Below, piece after piece: positions 17,407 through 25,242 of a stretch of 54,132 nt of DNA (positions within the stretch are counted from its first letter, which is position 1; each line of letters opens with the position of its first letter). The translations under genes and the position numbers were made by a program. Source of the stretch: Thermoflexibacter ruber (GTDB taxonomy: Bacteria > Bacteroidota > Bacteroidia > Cytophagales > Thermoflexibacteraceae); assembly GCF_900113045.1 (NCBI RefSeq), contig NZ_FONY01000037.1:1-54132 (forward strand), given 5' to 3'. Under the pieces are notes generated by a model, which was not told the DNA's origin, did no database searches, and worked only from the letters and a program-made list of their open reading frames with translations.

Positions 17407-18108
17407 CTATCGTGGTTGTTTTTCTAAGACCTCATCTATCAGACCGTAGCCTTTTGCCTCTTGGGCGGTAAGCCAATAGTCGCGGTCAGAATCTTCCCAT
17501 ACTTTCTCATAGTCTTGCCCGCTGTGCTTAGAAATAATATCGTACAATTCTTTTTTTACTTTAGTAATTTCTTTGTAAGTAATCTCAATATCAGAGGCTT
17601 GCCCTTGCGCCCCGCCGAGCGGTTGGTGAATCATGATACGGGAGTGAGGCAAGGCGGCACGCTTGCCATTTTGACCTGCACAAAGCAGTACAGCTCCCAT
17701 AGAAGCAGCTAAGCCTGTGCAAATAGTAGCTACATCGGGTTTTACGTATTGCATACAATCATAGATACCAAAACCTGCATAAACCGAACCACCGGGGCTA
17801 TTGATATACATAATTACATCTTGCTTAGCATCTACGGATTCTAAGAAAAGCAACTGAGCCACCACAATATTAGAAACGTAATCATCAATAGGAACGCCCA
17901 AAAATATAATTCTATCCATCATCAAGCGAGAGAAAACGTCCATAGCCACTGCATTCATACGGCGTTCTTCTATGATATTTGGGGTAAGGTTGGTAATCGT
18001 GTGTAAATTCGCAATACTTTGAAAGTGATTGGCATATTTATCATAGCTTAGGCTACTAATTCCCTGCCCTTTGGTAGCAAACTTTCTAAATTCTTCTGAG
18101 TAGTTCAT
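17407..18108 (-). CDS. clpP: ATP-dependent Clp protease proteolytic subunit ClpP
   Basis: 233 residues, somewhat longer at the N terminus than E. coli ClpP (about 39 residues upstream of the common core, of which part would be a propeptide). The triad is complete with a constant offset from the E. coli numbering: Ser136 (GLAASMGA), His161 (IMIHQPLGG) and Asp210 (SDRDYW). It forms the tetradecameric protease chamber served by ClpX, encoded immediately downstream. No trigger factor gene (tig), a frequent upstream neighbour, is present. An intergenic hairpin lies upstream, after the preceding small gene. Confidence 0.97.
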   Translation of the reverse strand: MNYSEEFRKFATKGQGISSLSYDKYANHFQSIANLHTITNLTPNIIEERRMNAVAMDVFSRLMMDRIIFLGVPIDDYVSNIVVAQLLFLESVDAKQDVIMYINSPGGSVYAGFGIYDCMQYVKPDVATICTGLAASMGAVLLCAGQNGKRAALPHSRIMIHQPLGGAQGQASDIEITYKEITKVKKELYDIISKHSGQDYEKVWEDSDRDYWLTAQEAKGYGLIDEVLEKQPR

Positions 18109-18189
18109 AAGTATATTTTTATTATTAAAAATTAAAAAGAGAAGAATACTTTTCTTAAACTCCCTTATCTAAAATTAATCCAAAAAAAT

Positions 18190-18239
18190 GGCTATGCAAA
18201 AAACTGCCAATTCGTCAGTAAAAACTATGACGAGTTGGC
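18190..18239 (-). terminator. Rho-independent terminator of the membrane winged-helix gene
   Basis: On the minus strand GCCAACTCGTCA pairs with TGACGAATTGGC (plus-strand positions 18228-18239 and 18206-18217, one G-T pair) around a 10-base loop. AGTTTTTTG follows directly, just 6 bases beyond the stop of the 18246-18650 gene. Confidence 0.75.
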
Positions 18240-18245
18240 TTAGGG

Positions 18246-18650
18246 TTATTTTAATAAACCTATAAATTCATATACTACTGCTCCGTCTGGTGTAACGGTA
18301 ATGTGTGCATGACCTCTTTCTTGCATTTTATTGAGCCATATCTCGGCTTCTTGGGTTGTAATGTGGGTTTGCAGAGCCAATTGTGCAACAGAAAGTCTGC
18401 CTCCGTTTAGTGCAGCAGCCTGCAAAACTTTATTCTCTAAGTCATGGTACTTACGCCTATTACTACTTTGCCTCGCACTATATACCAGCCAAAAGCCTCC
18501 TCCCGCCATGAGCGAAGTTAAGATAAATAGAACAATCGTTGTCTGCAAATCATCTTTGTTGTGATTTAGTAAAGTGCCAGCTACTGCAAACAACCCAAAT
18601 ATACCTATCCCAAGTCCAATAAATGTTTTGATAATCTCAGTGATGTTCAT
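18246..18650 (-). CDS. Small membrane protein with C-terminal winged-helix-like domain
   Basis: 134 residues. Two membrane helices (about 8-28 and 38-58) are joined by a short loop (NHNKDDLQT). A basic stretch SSNRRKYHDLE follows, then about 60 residues with the profile of a winged helix: VLQAAALNGGRLSVAQLALQTHITTQEAEIWLNKMQERG, ending in a wing-like VTPDGAVVYEF. The cytoplasmic domain could bind DNA from the membrane or serve as a protein-binding module. I do not recognise a named family. It is divergent from alaS and has its own terminator. Confidence 0.65.
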   Translation of the reverse strand: MNITEIIKTFIGLGIGIFGLFAVAGTLLNHNKDDLQTTIVLFILTSLMAGGGFWLVYSARQSSNRRKYHDLENKVLQAAALNGGRLSVAQLALQTHITTQEAEIWLNKMQERGHAHITVTPDGAVVYEFIGLLK

Positions 18651-18728
18651 AGATGTGTTATTTTCTAATCAAATATCAAAATAAAACTTTAAATTTGAAA
18701 GTTATGAGCAAAATATAGTCGTTTTTCC

Positions 18729-18736
18729 TATCTTTG
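18729..18736 (+). promoter_or_regulatory. Candidate -7 box of the alaS promoter
   Basis: TATCTTTG is a perfect TAnnTTTG match, 94 bases before the alaS ATG. A -33 TTG at the usual spacing is not evident. It leaves a long AT-rich leader containing the ATTAGTAATTA repeats. Confidence 0.5.
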
Positions 18737-18749
18737 CCACCCAAAAATA

Positions 18750-18821
18750 ATTACTAATTACGAATGACTAATCATCAATCATTCCCGCAATTAGTAATTA
18801 GTAATTAAAAATTAGTAATTA
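18750..18821. repeat. ATTAGTAATTA repeats in the alaS leader
   Basis: ATTAGTAATTA occurs at 18790-18800, 18797-18807 (overlapping) and 18811-18821; an inverted copy of its core (ATTACTAAT) is at 18750-18758. The stretch is nearly pure A/T and lies between the alaS -7 box and its start codon. Confidence 0.6.
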
Positions 18822-18830
18822 ATTAAACCC

Positions 18831-21518
18831 ATGACTTCCAACGAAATACGCCAACAGTTTTTAGACTATTTTACAAAGAAAAGAGGACATACTTACGTTC
18901 ACTCTGCCCCTTTGGTCTTAAAAAATGACCCTACCCTCATGTTCACCAATGCGGGCATGAATCAATTTAAGGACTATTTTTTAGGTAATAAAGTAGCTGA
19001 TTTCAAGCGAGTTGCCAATTCCCAAAAATGTTTGCGTGTTACGGGGAAGCACAACGACCTCGAGGACGTAGGGCATGATACTTATCACCATACCATGTTT
19101 GAGATGCTGGGCAACTGGTCTTTTGGCGATTATTTCAAAAAAGAAGCGATTGCATGGTCTTGGGAACTTTTGACGGAGGTTTACAAACTGCCCAAAGATA
19201 GGCTTTACGCTACCGTTTTTGGAGGTGATGAAAAAGAAGGGCTTGAGCCAGACAATGAGGCAAGAGAAATTTGGCTGCAATATCTTCCTGAAAGCCAAAT
19301 ACTTTATGGTTCTAAAAAAGATAATTTCTGGGAAATGGGAGACCAAGGTCCTTGCGGTCCCTGCTCTGAAATTCACATAGACATTCGCGATGCAGAAGAG
19401 GTCGCCAAGGTTTCTGGACGAGAGTTGGTAAATAATGATAATCCCTTAGTCATAGAAATCTGGAACAACGTATTTATCCAGTTTAATAGAAAAGCAGACG
19501 GAAGTTTAGAGCAACTTCCTGATAAGCATGTAGATACAGGTATGGGGTTTGAACGCTTGTGCATGGTAGTACAAGGCAAAAAGTCTAACTACGACACTGA
19601 CGTTTTCCAACCTACTATTCAGTTTATAGCAAGTGAAGCAAGCAAAATAAGTGGAAAAACCATAAAATATGGACAAGACCACAAGCAAGACATCGCCATG
19701 AGAGTCATTGCCGACCACATCAGGGCAATTTCCTTTGCTATCGCAGACGGTCAGTTACCCTCAAATAACAAAGCGGGCTACGTAATCCGCCGTATTTTAA
19801 GACGTGCAGTGCGTTACGGCTACACTTTCTTAGGTTTCAGACAACCATTTTTGCACTCTTTGGTAAAACTTTTGGCTGTTCAGTTTGAAAATATTTTTCC
19901 TGAAATCAAAGCACAGCAAACTTTTATTGAAAACGTGATTAGAGAGGAAGAGAATGCCTTTTTGAAAACCTTAGAAAACGGTCTGAAAATGTTAGAAAGC
20001 ATTTTCCCAACGGTTAAACAATCCAATAACCTAACAATAGAAGGAAAAATAGTTTTTGAACTTTACGATACTTTTGGTTTCCCAATGGATTTGACTGCTT
20101 TGATAGCTCGCGAAAATGGCTTGAAAATAGACGAAGAAGGCTTCAAAGTAGCTATGCAAGAGCAAAAAGACCGCTCTCGTCAAGCCTCTGCCAGCGAAAA
20201 ATCGGATTGGATTACTTTGAACGAAGGCGATGAGGTAGAGTTTGTTGGCTACGAATTTTTAGAGTCAGAAACCAAAATCTTGCGTTATAGAAAACTCACT
20301 GATAAAAAGAAAACTTCTTACCAACTTGTGTTGGAAAGAACCCCTTTTTATGCAGAAAGTGGTGGACAAGTGGGAGATACAGGCTTTTTAGAAGTACCTA
20401 TTGCGAATGACAAATTAGTAAAAATCCATATTACAGATACTAAAAAAGAAAATGATTTAATCGTTCACTTTACTGAAGATAACTTTGAGGAAATCCTTAA
20501 ACACCTAACAACAAACCATAGGCAATCAACAACTATCAAAGCAGTTGTGAACAAAACGAAACGTTCTTTGACTGAAAATAATCACTCTGCAACGCACCTG
20601 ATGCACGCCGCCTTGCGAAAAGTTTTAGGTACTCACGTAGCCCAAAAAGGTTCTTTGGTCAATGATGAAATCTTGCGTTTTGATTTTTCGCACTTTGCTA
20701 AACTATCAGAGCAAGAAATAGCAGAAGTAGAAAATATTGTAAATCAAAAAATTAGAGAAAATATTGCCTTAGAAGAAAGACGCAACGTACCCATAGAAGA
20801 GGCAAAAGCTATGGGGGCAATGGCACTCTTTGGCGAAAAATATGGCGACTTTGTAAGGGTAATTGTTTTTGATAAAAACTATTCTGTCGAGCTTTGTGGA
20901 GGCACACACGTTCCTTCTACAGGCAAAATTGGCACTTTCAAAATTATTTCTGAAAGTTCCTCCTCCGCAGGAGTAAGGCGTATAGAAGCGATTACCGCAG
21001 AAAAAGCAGAGCGGTACATCAATGAGCAATTAGCAATGATGAATCAAATCAGTGAATTGCTCAAAAATCCCAAAGACTTGGTAAAGGCAGTAGAAAATTT
21101 GATTGAAGAAAAAAGTGCTTTGCAAAAGGAAATAGAAAAATACCAAGCCAAAGAAATTCAAGCAGTTAAAAACGATTTGCTTAAAAATATCCAACAAAAA
21201 GGAGAAATTTCTTTCCTTGCTCAAGAGGTAAATGTACCTAACGCTGAGAGTTTACGCCAAATTTCCTTTGAGTTAAGAAGTCAAATTCCTAATTTATTTT
21301 TAGTGCTTGCGGCGAATATTGATGGCAAGCCACAAATTTCTGTGATGATTGCTGATAACTTAGTAAAAGACAAAGGTTTAGACGCTTCCAAAATCGTCAG
21401 AGAACTTGCCAAAGAAATTCAAGGTGGCGGCGGTGGTCAGCCCTTCTTTGCAACTGCAGGAGGAAAAGATGTAAGTGGCTTGAGAAAAGTGGTGGAGAAA
21501 GCGACAAGTTTGGGGTAA
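18831..21518 (+). CDS. alaS: Alanyl-tRNA synthetase
   Basis: 895 residues, full length for AlaRS. The class II core has motif 1 (MFTNAGMNQFKD, 37-48) and motif 2 (MFEMLGNWSFGDYF, 89-102). The editing domain keeps all four zinc ligands: His585 and His589 (NHSATH), Cys689 and His693 (CGGTH). The C-Ala end has the GGGGGQPFFATAGG glycine-rich block. It charges tRNA-Ala and clears Ser/Gly mischarged tRNA. It is transcribed alone, divergent from the small membrane protein and convergent with the sugar operon. Confidence 0.98.
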   Translation: MTSNEIRQQFLDYFTKKRGHTYVHSAPLVLKNDPTLMFTNAGMNQFKDYFLGNKVADFKRVANSQKCLRVTGKHNDLEDVGHDTYHHTMFEMLGNWSFGDYFKKEAIAWSWELLTEVYKLPKDRLYATVFGGDEKEGLEPDNEAREIWLQYLPESQILYGSKKDNFWEMGDQGPCGPCSEIHIDIRDAEEVAKVSGRELVNNDNPLVIEIWNNVFIQFNRKADGSLEQLPDKHVDTGMGFERLCMVVQGKKSNYDTDVFQPTIQFIASEASKISGKTIKYGQDHKQDIAMRVIADHIRAISFAIADGQLPSNNKAGYVIRRILRRAVRYGYTFLGFRQPFLHSLVKLLAVQFENIFPEIKAQQTFIENVIREEENAFLKTLENGLKMLESIFPTVKQSNNLTIEGKIVFELYDTFGFPMDLTALIARENGLKIDEEGFKVAMQEQKDRSRQASASEKSDWITLNEGDEVEFVGYEFLESETKILRYRKLTDKKKTSYQLVLERTPFYAESGGQVGDTGFLEVPIANDKLVKIHITDTKKENDLIVHFTEDNFEEILKHLTTNHRQSTTIKAVVNKTKRSLTENNHSATHLMHAALRKVLGTHVAQKGSLVNDEILRFDFSHFAKLSEQEIAEVENIVNQKIRENIALEERRNVPIEEAKAMGAMALFGEKYGDFVRVIVFDKNYSVELCGGTHVPSTGKIGTFKIISESSSSAGVRRIEAITAEKAERYINEQLAMMNQISELLKNPKDLVKAVENLIEEKSALQKEIEKYQAKEIQAVKNDLLKNIQQKGEISFLAQEVNVPNAESLRQISFELRSQIPNLFLVLAANIDGKPQISVMIADNLVKDKGLDASKIVRELAKEIQGGGGGQPFFATAGGKDVSGLRKVVEKATSLG

Positions 21519-21629
21519 AAATGCCGTACTTGGAAACCTTTTGTTCAGATAATTTATCTGTGCTCTTAGGAACTTTGCGAGGATGGTTGATTCTTAAAAA
21601 GACATGGATTAAATAACTTACTTGCCATG

Positions 21630-22562
21630 TTATGGAATAATATGTCCTTTTTTGATAATAGTTTGTCCTTGGTAAAATCTTAAAATTTTTCCCAGCACTT
21701 GCCAAAATTCTTTCCTTTTTATATCTGTAGGAATGAAGTACAAATCTTTGAGAAGGTAAGAAAGACGTTTTAAAATCCCTTCTGGTAGGTTATGCTCGGC
21801 TTGGTAAAGGCAATAGTAGCGTAAATAATAACGCATTTCGTCTTTACTAAGGTTAATGAAGCCTATTTTTTTGCGTCTTTGGTAGGCATCGTACATTGCC
21901 ATAATGTGGAACATGCGTGCTTTTTCGCTATTGCCTTCTTGGGAGATACCTGCGGAATGTCTGCGGTAGTAGTAGAGAGGTTTATCCACAAAGACTACTT
22001 GCCCGACTTCTTCTAATTTGAGGAAAAGGTCTTGGTCGACGGCTCGCTTGAGTTTAGGATTAAAACCTGATGTTTTTAAATAAGCCTGCTTTTTAAAAGT
22101 AGCAAAATTGGTGGCATAAATCTGATGAATCTGGCTTTTGCCTTCGGGAATAGCTTGCCCAAAGAATCCTTTTTCATCTATCACCTGCAATTCACTATCA
22201 CATTCAAAATGAGTACTGTAAATAAAACTTGCTTGGGGGTACGCCAAATGGGCATTGACCATTTCCGCTATTGCATTGGGCGGAAGGGCATCATCAGCCC
22301 CTAATAGCCCTATGAGTTCGCCTGTGGCATTTTCCGTAGCGGTACGAAAGGCAGCACCTGCACCTTGGTTTTGCTTGTGGCTAACCAGTCTAATTCTCTC
22401 ATCGTTTAAAAATGAAGCAATGATTTCTAAGGAATTATCTGTAGAGCAGTCGTCAGCAATGATTAGTTCCCAATTTGCATAGGTCTGTTTTTGCACGCTT
22501 TCAATGAGTGCAGGCAGGTATTTTCCGTTGTTATAGTTGGCTACTACGACCGAAAATTTCAT
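21630..22562 (-). CDS. Family 2 glycosyltransferase
   Basis: 310 residues of GT2 (GT-A fold). The N terminus FSVVVANYNNGKYLPALIESVQ binds the nucleotide; IIADDCSTDNS supplies the first acidic motif, and LLGADDAL (about 97) is the metal-binding DxD-like motif. The C-terminal part has YYYRRHSAGIS and an amphipathic, basic region suited to membrane contact. It is the last gene of the minus-strand sugar operon, so it probably adds the sugar made by its neighbours, or another residue, to a lipid-linked surface glycan. Acceptor and donor are not known. Confidence 0.88.
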   Translation of the reverse strand: MKFSVVVANYNNGKYLPALIESVQKQTYANWELIIADDCSTDNSLEIIASFLNDERIRLVSHKQNQGAGAAFRTATENATGELIGLLGADDALPPNAIAEMVNAHLAYPQASFIYSTHFECDSELQVIDEKGFFGQAIPEGKSQIHQIYATNFATFKKQAYLKTSGFNPKLKRAVDQDLFLKLEEVGQVVFVDKPLYYYRRHSAGISQEGNSEKARMFHIMAMYDAYQRRKKIGFINLSKDEMRYYLRYYCLYQAEHNLPEGILKRLSYLLKDLYFIPTDIKRKEFWQVLGKILRFYQGQTIIKKGHIIP

Positions 22563-22618
22563 TTGCTCATTTGATTAATTGACAACAAAGACACAAGAAA
22601 CACAAGTTTTATAAAAAA

Positions 22619-22639
22619 CTCATAACTCATAACTCATAA
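22619..22639. repeat. Triple heptamer repeat at the 3' end of the aminotransferase gene
   Basis: CTCATAA is repeated three times in tandem. Read on the minus strand (TTATGAG) it encodes the last codons and stop of the aminotransferase, giving the tail VMSYEL. Loss or gain of one 7-base unit shifts the frame and moves the stop. Confidence 0.75.
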
Positions 22640-23720
22640 CTTTCTCTACTACATAGTTTTGCATATCTTTCGTCAATTCTGCATACATAGGCAAGGAAAG
22701 AATCTCATGCTGGTACTGACTTGCTATGGGAAACTCGCTTGCTCGGTGCTTGTAATGTGCATAACAAGGCAAAAAAGGCAAAGCAGTAGGATAGTGAATC
22801 GCCGTTTGTATGCCTTCTTTTTTCAAAAACTGCATTAATTCATTTCTTTGCTTAGTCCTGATGACGTAAAGGTGAAAAACATGATTACTATTGGGACGGA
22901 TAGCAGGCGTATGAATCGCTGAGTTTTTTAATAGTTCATTATAATAAATGGCATGATTGAGTCTTTGGTCGTTCCAAGTAGTCAAGTAGGGAAGTTTGGC
23001 AGATAAAATTGCTGCTTGCAAGGTATCTAATCGGCTATTTCTTCCTTCTATTTGGTGGTCGTGTTTGCTCAGTTGCCCGTGATTGCAAATTCTTCTTGCT
23101 TTCTCGGCTAAGGCATCATCATTGGTAGCAATAGCCCCTGCATCTCCGTAAGCTCCTAAATTTTTCCCTGGATAAAAGCTAAAAGTGGCTATATCTCCCC
23201 AAGAACCCGCTTGTTTCCCTTGTAAATTCGCTCCATGTGCTTGGGCGCAGTCCTCTATGACTTTAAGTTGGTATTTTTTTGCAATTTCTACGATTTGAGG
23301 CATATCTGCCATTTGTCCGTACAAATGTACAGGAATGATTGCTTTAGTATGAGGAGTAATTTTTTCTTTTATCAGTTCAGGATTAAGCGTATAAAAATCC
23401 TTGTCAATGTCTATAAAAATAGGTTTTGCCCCTACATTGCTCACAGCCTCAGAGGTAGAAATCCAAGAAATGGCAGGGACAAGCACCTCATCGCTTTTAC
23501 CGATTCCTAAGACCTGTAAAGCGATTTCTATAGCATCAGTTCCGTTGGCACAGGAAATAATGTGTTTGATGCCTGTCCATTCGCTAAATTGTCTTTCAAA
23601 TAGCTTTACAGGCTCTCCTCCTATGAAAGTAGCTTGCTCAATAATGGTTTGAATGGTGCTATCTATTTCTTTTTTAATACTTTGGTACTGTGCTTTTAAA
23701 TCTACAAAGGGGACTTGCAT
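22620..23720 (-). CDS. DegT/DnrJ/EryC1-family sugar aminotransferase, WbpE/WlbC-like
   Basis: 366 residues. The PLP lysine is Lys186 in SFYPGKNLGAYGDAGA; EDCAQAHGA (156-164) holds the Asp/Gln contacts of the cofactor. The opening VPFVDLKAQYQSIKKEID is typical of the WbpE/WlbC group. It should aminate C3 of UDP-3-keto-GlcNAc-uronate using glutamate. The dehydrogenase that makes the keto sugar and the acetyltransferase that caps the new amine are the next two genes upstream in the same operon. The substrate assignment is from this context; other 3- or 4-keto sugars remain possible. Confidence 0.88.
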   Translation of the reverse strand: MQVPFVDLKAQYQSIKKEIDSTIQTIIEQATFIGGEPVKLFERQFSEWTGIKHIISCANGTDAIEIALQVLGIGKSDEVLVPAISWISTSEAVSNVGAKPIFIDIDKDFYTLNPELIKEKITPHTKAIIPVHLYGQMADMPQIVEIAKKYQLKVIEDCAQAHGANLQGKQAGSWGDIATFSFYPGKNLGAYGDAGAIATNDDALAEKARRICNHGQLSKHDHQIEGRNSRLDTLQAAILSAKLPYLTTWNDQRLNHAIYYNELLKNSAIHTPAIRPNSNHVFHLYVIRTKQRNELMQFLKKEGIQTAIHYPTALPFLPCYAHYKHRASEFPIASQYQHEILSLPMYAELTKDMQNYVVEKVMSYEL

Positions 23721-23742
23721 TTTTGTTTTGGTGGTTTTAAGG

Positions 23743-24207
23743 TTAGGCTAAATTTCTAATTTTGCGTGCAGGATTTCCTGCATACACACCTGATTCCGTA
23801 ATGTCTTTGGTAACTACGCTTCCTGCACCGATGACTACATTATCGCAAATACTGACAGGTAAGATAGTAGCATTTGAGCCTATGTACACATGATTGCCGA
23901 TATTGGTTCGTTTCCATTTGGTCTTATCGCCTTGTGCTGGCTTGCCGTCTTGGAACAGGTCATTGATAAACATAACGCCATGTGCCACTACACAGTCGTC
24001 GCCTATGCTTACTAACTCGCAGATGAAAGAATGAGATTGGATTTTGCAACGTTTGCCAATGACTACTTCTTTTTGAATTTCTACAAAGGGACCTATGAAA
24101 GTATCATCTCCTATTTTACAGCCGTAGAGATTGACAGGTTGCACTACTTTTACATTCTCTCCCCACTGCACATCTACAATTTGTATGTGTTTTTCTATGT
24201 ACGCCAT
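23743..24207 (-). CDS. Left-handed beta-helix N-acetyltransferase, WbpD/WlbB-like
   Basis: 154 residues built of hexapeptide repeats (IGDDTFIGPFVEI, IGKRCKIQSHSFI, IGDDCVVAHGVMF, IGNHVYIGSNATI). The block SHSFICELVSIGDDCVVAHG and the following FINDLFQDGKPA match the WbpD/WlbB group that acetylates the 3-amine of UDP-2-acetamido-3-amino-glucuronate with acetyl-CoA. It lies 22 bases after the aminotransferase start side and 9 bases after the dehydrogenase stop, in operon order. Substrate by context. Confidence 0.88.
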   Translation of the reverse strand: MAYIEKHIQIVDVQWGENVKVVQPVNLYGCKIGDDTFIGPFVEIQKEVVIGKRCKIQSHSFICELVSIGDDCVVAHGVMFINDLFQDGKPAQGDKTKWKRTNIGNHVYIGSNATILPVSICDNVVIGAGSVVTKDITESGVYAGNPARKIRNLA

Positions 24208-24216
24208 GTATTAAGA

Positions 24217-25242
24217 TTAGTTTTTAGCACTAACCGCCTGATAGATTTTATCAATAATTTCTACTGTTTTCAAGCCCTCGAAACCATTAGTAGCAATAAT
24301 GCCTTGCTTAGTCAATACTTCTACTACGTTTTCATATACTTTATCATGGTTGGACATAGAGCCTTGATAAGTTCCGTAGTTATTGGCGGTGTTGCCTTTG
24401 GGCAAGTGCTGAATCTCAAAGTTTTCTATTTGTTGATATTCAAGTTCATTCAGGTACTGCCCACCTATTTTCACTGTGCCTTTTTCTGCAAAAATAGTCA
24501 GCGAACCTTCCATATTTTTTTTGTAAGCATTAACTGTATAATTAATAGTGCCTATTACGCCGTTGTAAAACTCCAAAGCAACTACCCCTGCATCCTCGAA
24601 CTCTACTATACCTTGGTGGGCATAATTTGCTGTAAAAGCATGAACTCTTCGCACATCGCCAATGAGCCAATAAAGCAAGTCTATGAAATGACTAAATTGA
24701 GTGTAAAGCGTTCCTCCGTCTAAGTTTTTCTTTCCCTTCCAGTCTGATGTAGTATAATAATCGTTATTTCTGTTCCAAAAACAAGAAAGTTGGATACTAT
24801 AAATTTTACCTAATTTGCCTTCGTCTATTAGCTTTTTTACTGCCTCTACGGGAGGATTAAAACGGTTTTGCTTGACTATGAACAATCTACGATTTGCTCT
24901 TTCTGCTTCTTTTATCATTTCTCCGCAATCATAAACCGAAGTAGCCATAGGTTTTTCGCAAAGCACATGGAAGCCAGCCTTCAAGGCAGCAATAGTATGC
25001 GAAGCATGCAAAAAGTTAGGAGAACAAATAGAAATGACATCTATGTTTTTTTCATTGGCTAATAAATCTTTGATGTCTGTATATTTATTGACTGTCCAAG
25101 GCTGGAGTTTTTCTTCTTTATTATCACAAACGGCTACTAATTCTCCTACTTTATTAATATGTTCTATATGCCTTTTGCCTATATTTCCACACCCTACGAC
25201 TGCAAATCTAACTGAGCGATTTCCTGTTTTTTTATCTGCCAT
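24217..25242 (-). CDS. Gfo/Idh/MocA-type oxidoreductase, WbpB/WlbA-like
   Basis: 341 residues from ATG 25242, which places the Rossmann motif VVGCGNIGKRH at residues 15-25; a start further upstream would add an unrelated leader. EKPMATS carries the catalytic Lys of the family, and the C-terminal beta-sheet domain follows. In the Wbp/Wlb pathway it oxidises C3 of UDP-GlcNAc-uronate, passing hydride through bound NAD to 2-oxoglutarate. The first 49 bases lie inside the 3' end of the asparagine-synthase-like gene, in another frame, so translation may be coupled. Confidence 0.87.
   Translation of the reverse strand: MADKKTGNRSVRFAVVGCGNIGKRHIEHINKVGELVAVCDNKEEKLQPWTVNKYTDIKDLLANEKNIDVISICSPNFLHASHTIAALKAGFHVLCEKPMATSVYDCGEMIKEAERANRRLFIVKQNRFNPPVEAVKKLIDEGKLGKIYSIQLSCFWNRNNDYYTTSDWKGKKNLDGGTLYTQFSHFIDLLYWLIGDVRRVHAFTANYAHQGIVEFEDAGVVALEFYNGVIGTINYTVNAYKKNMEGSLTIFAEKGTVKIGGQYLNELEYQQIENFEIQHLPKGNTANNYGTYQGSMSNHDKVYENVVEVLTKQGIIATNGFEGLKTVEIIDKIYQAVSAKN

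Noticed and set aside
21546-21560. CAGATAA/TTATCTG hairpin between alaS and the GT2 gene
   Set aside because: A 7-base stem with a one-base centre and no T-run; too weak to call a terminator.
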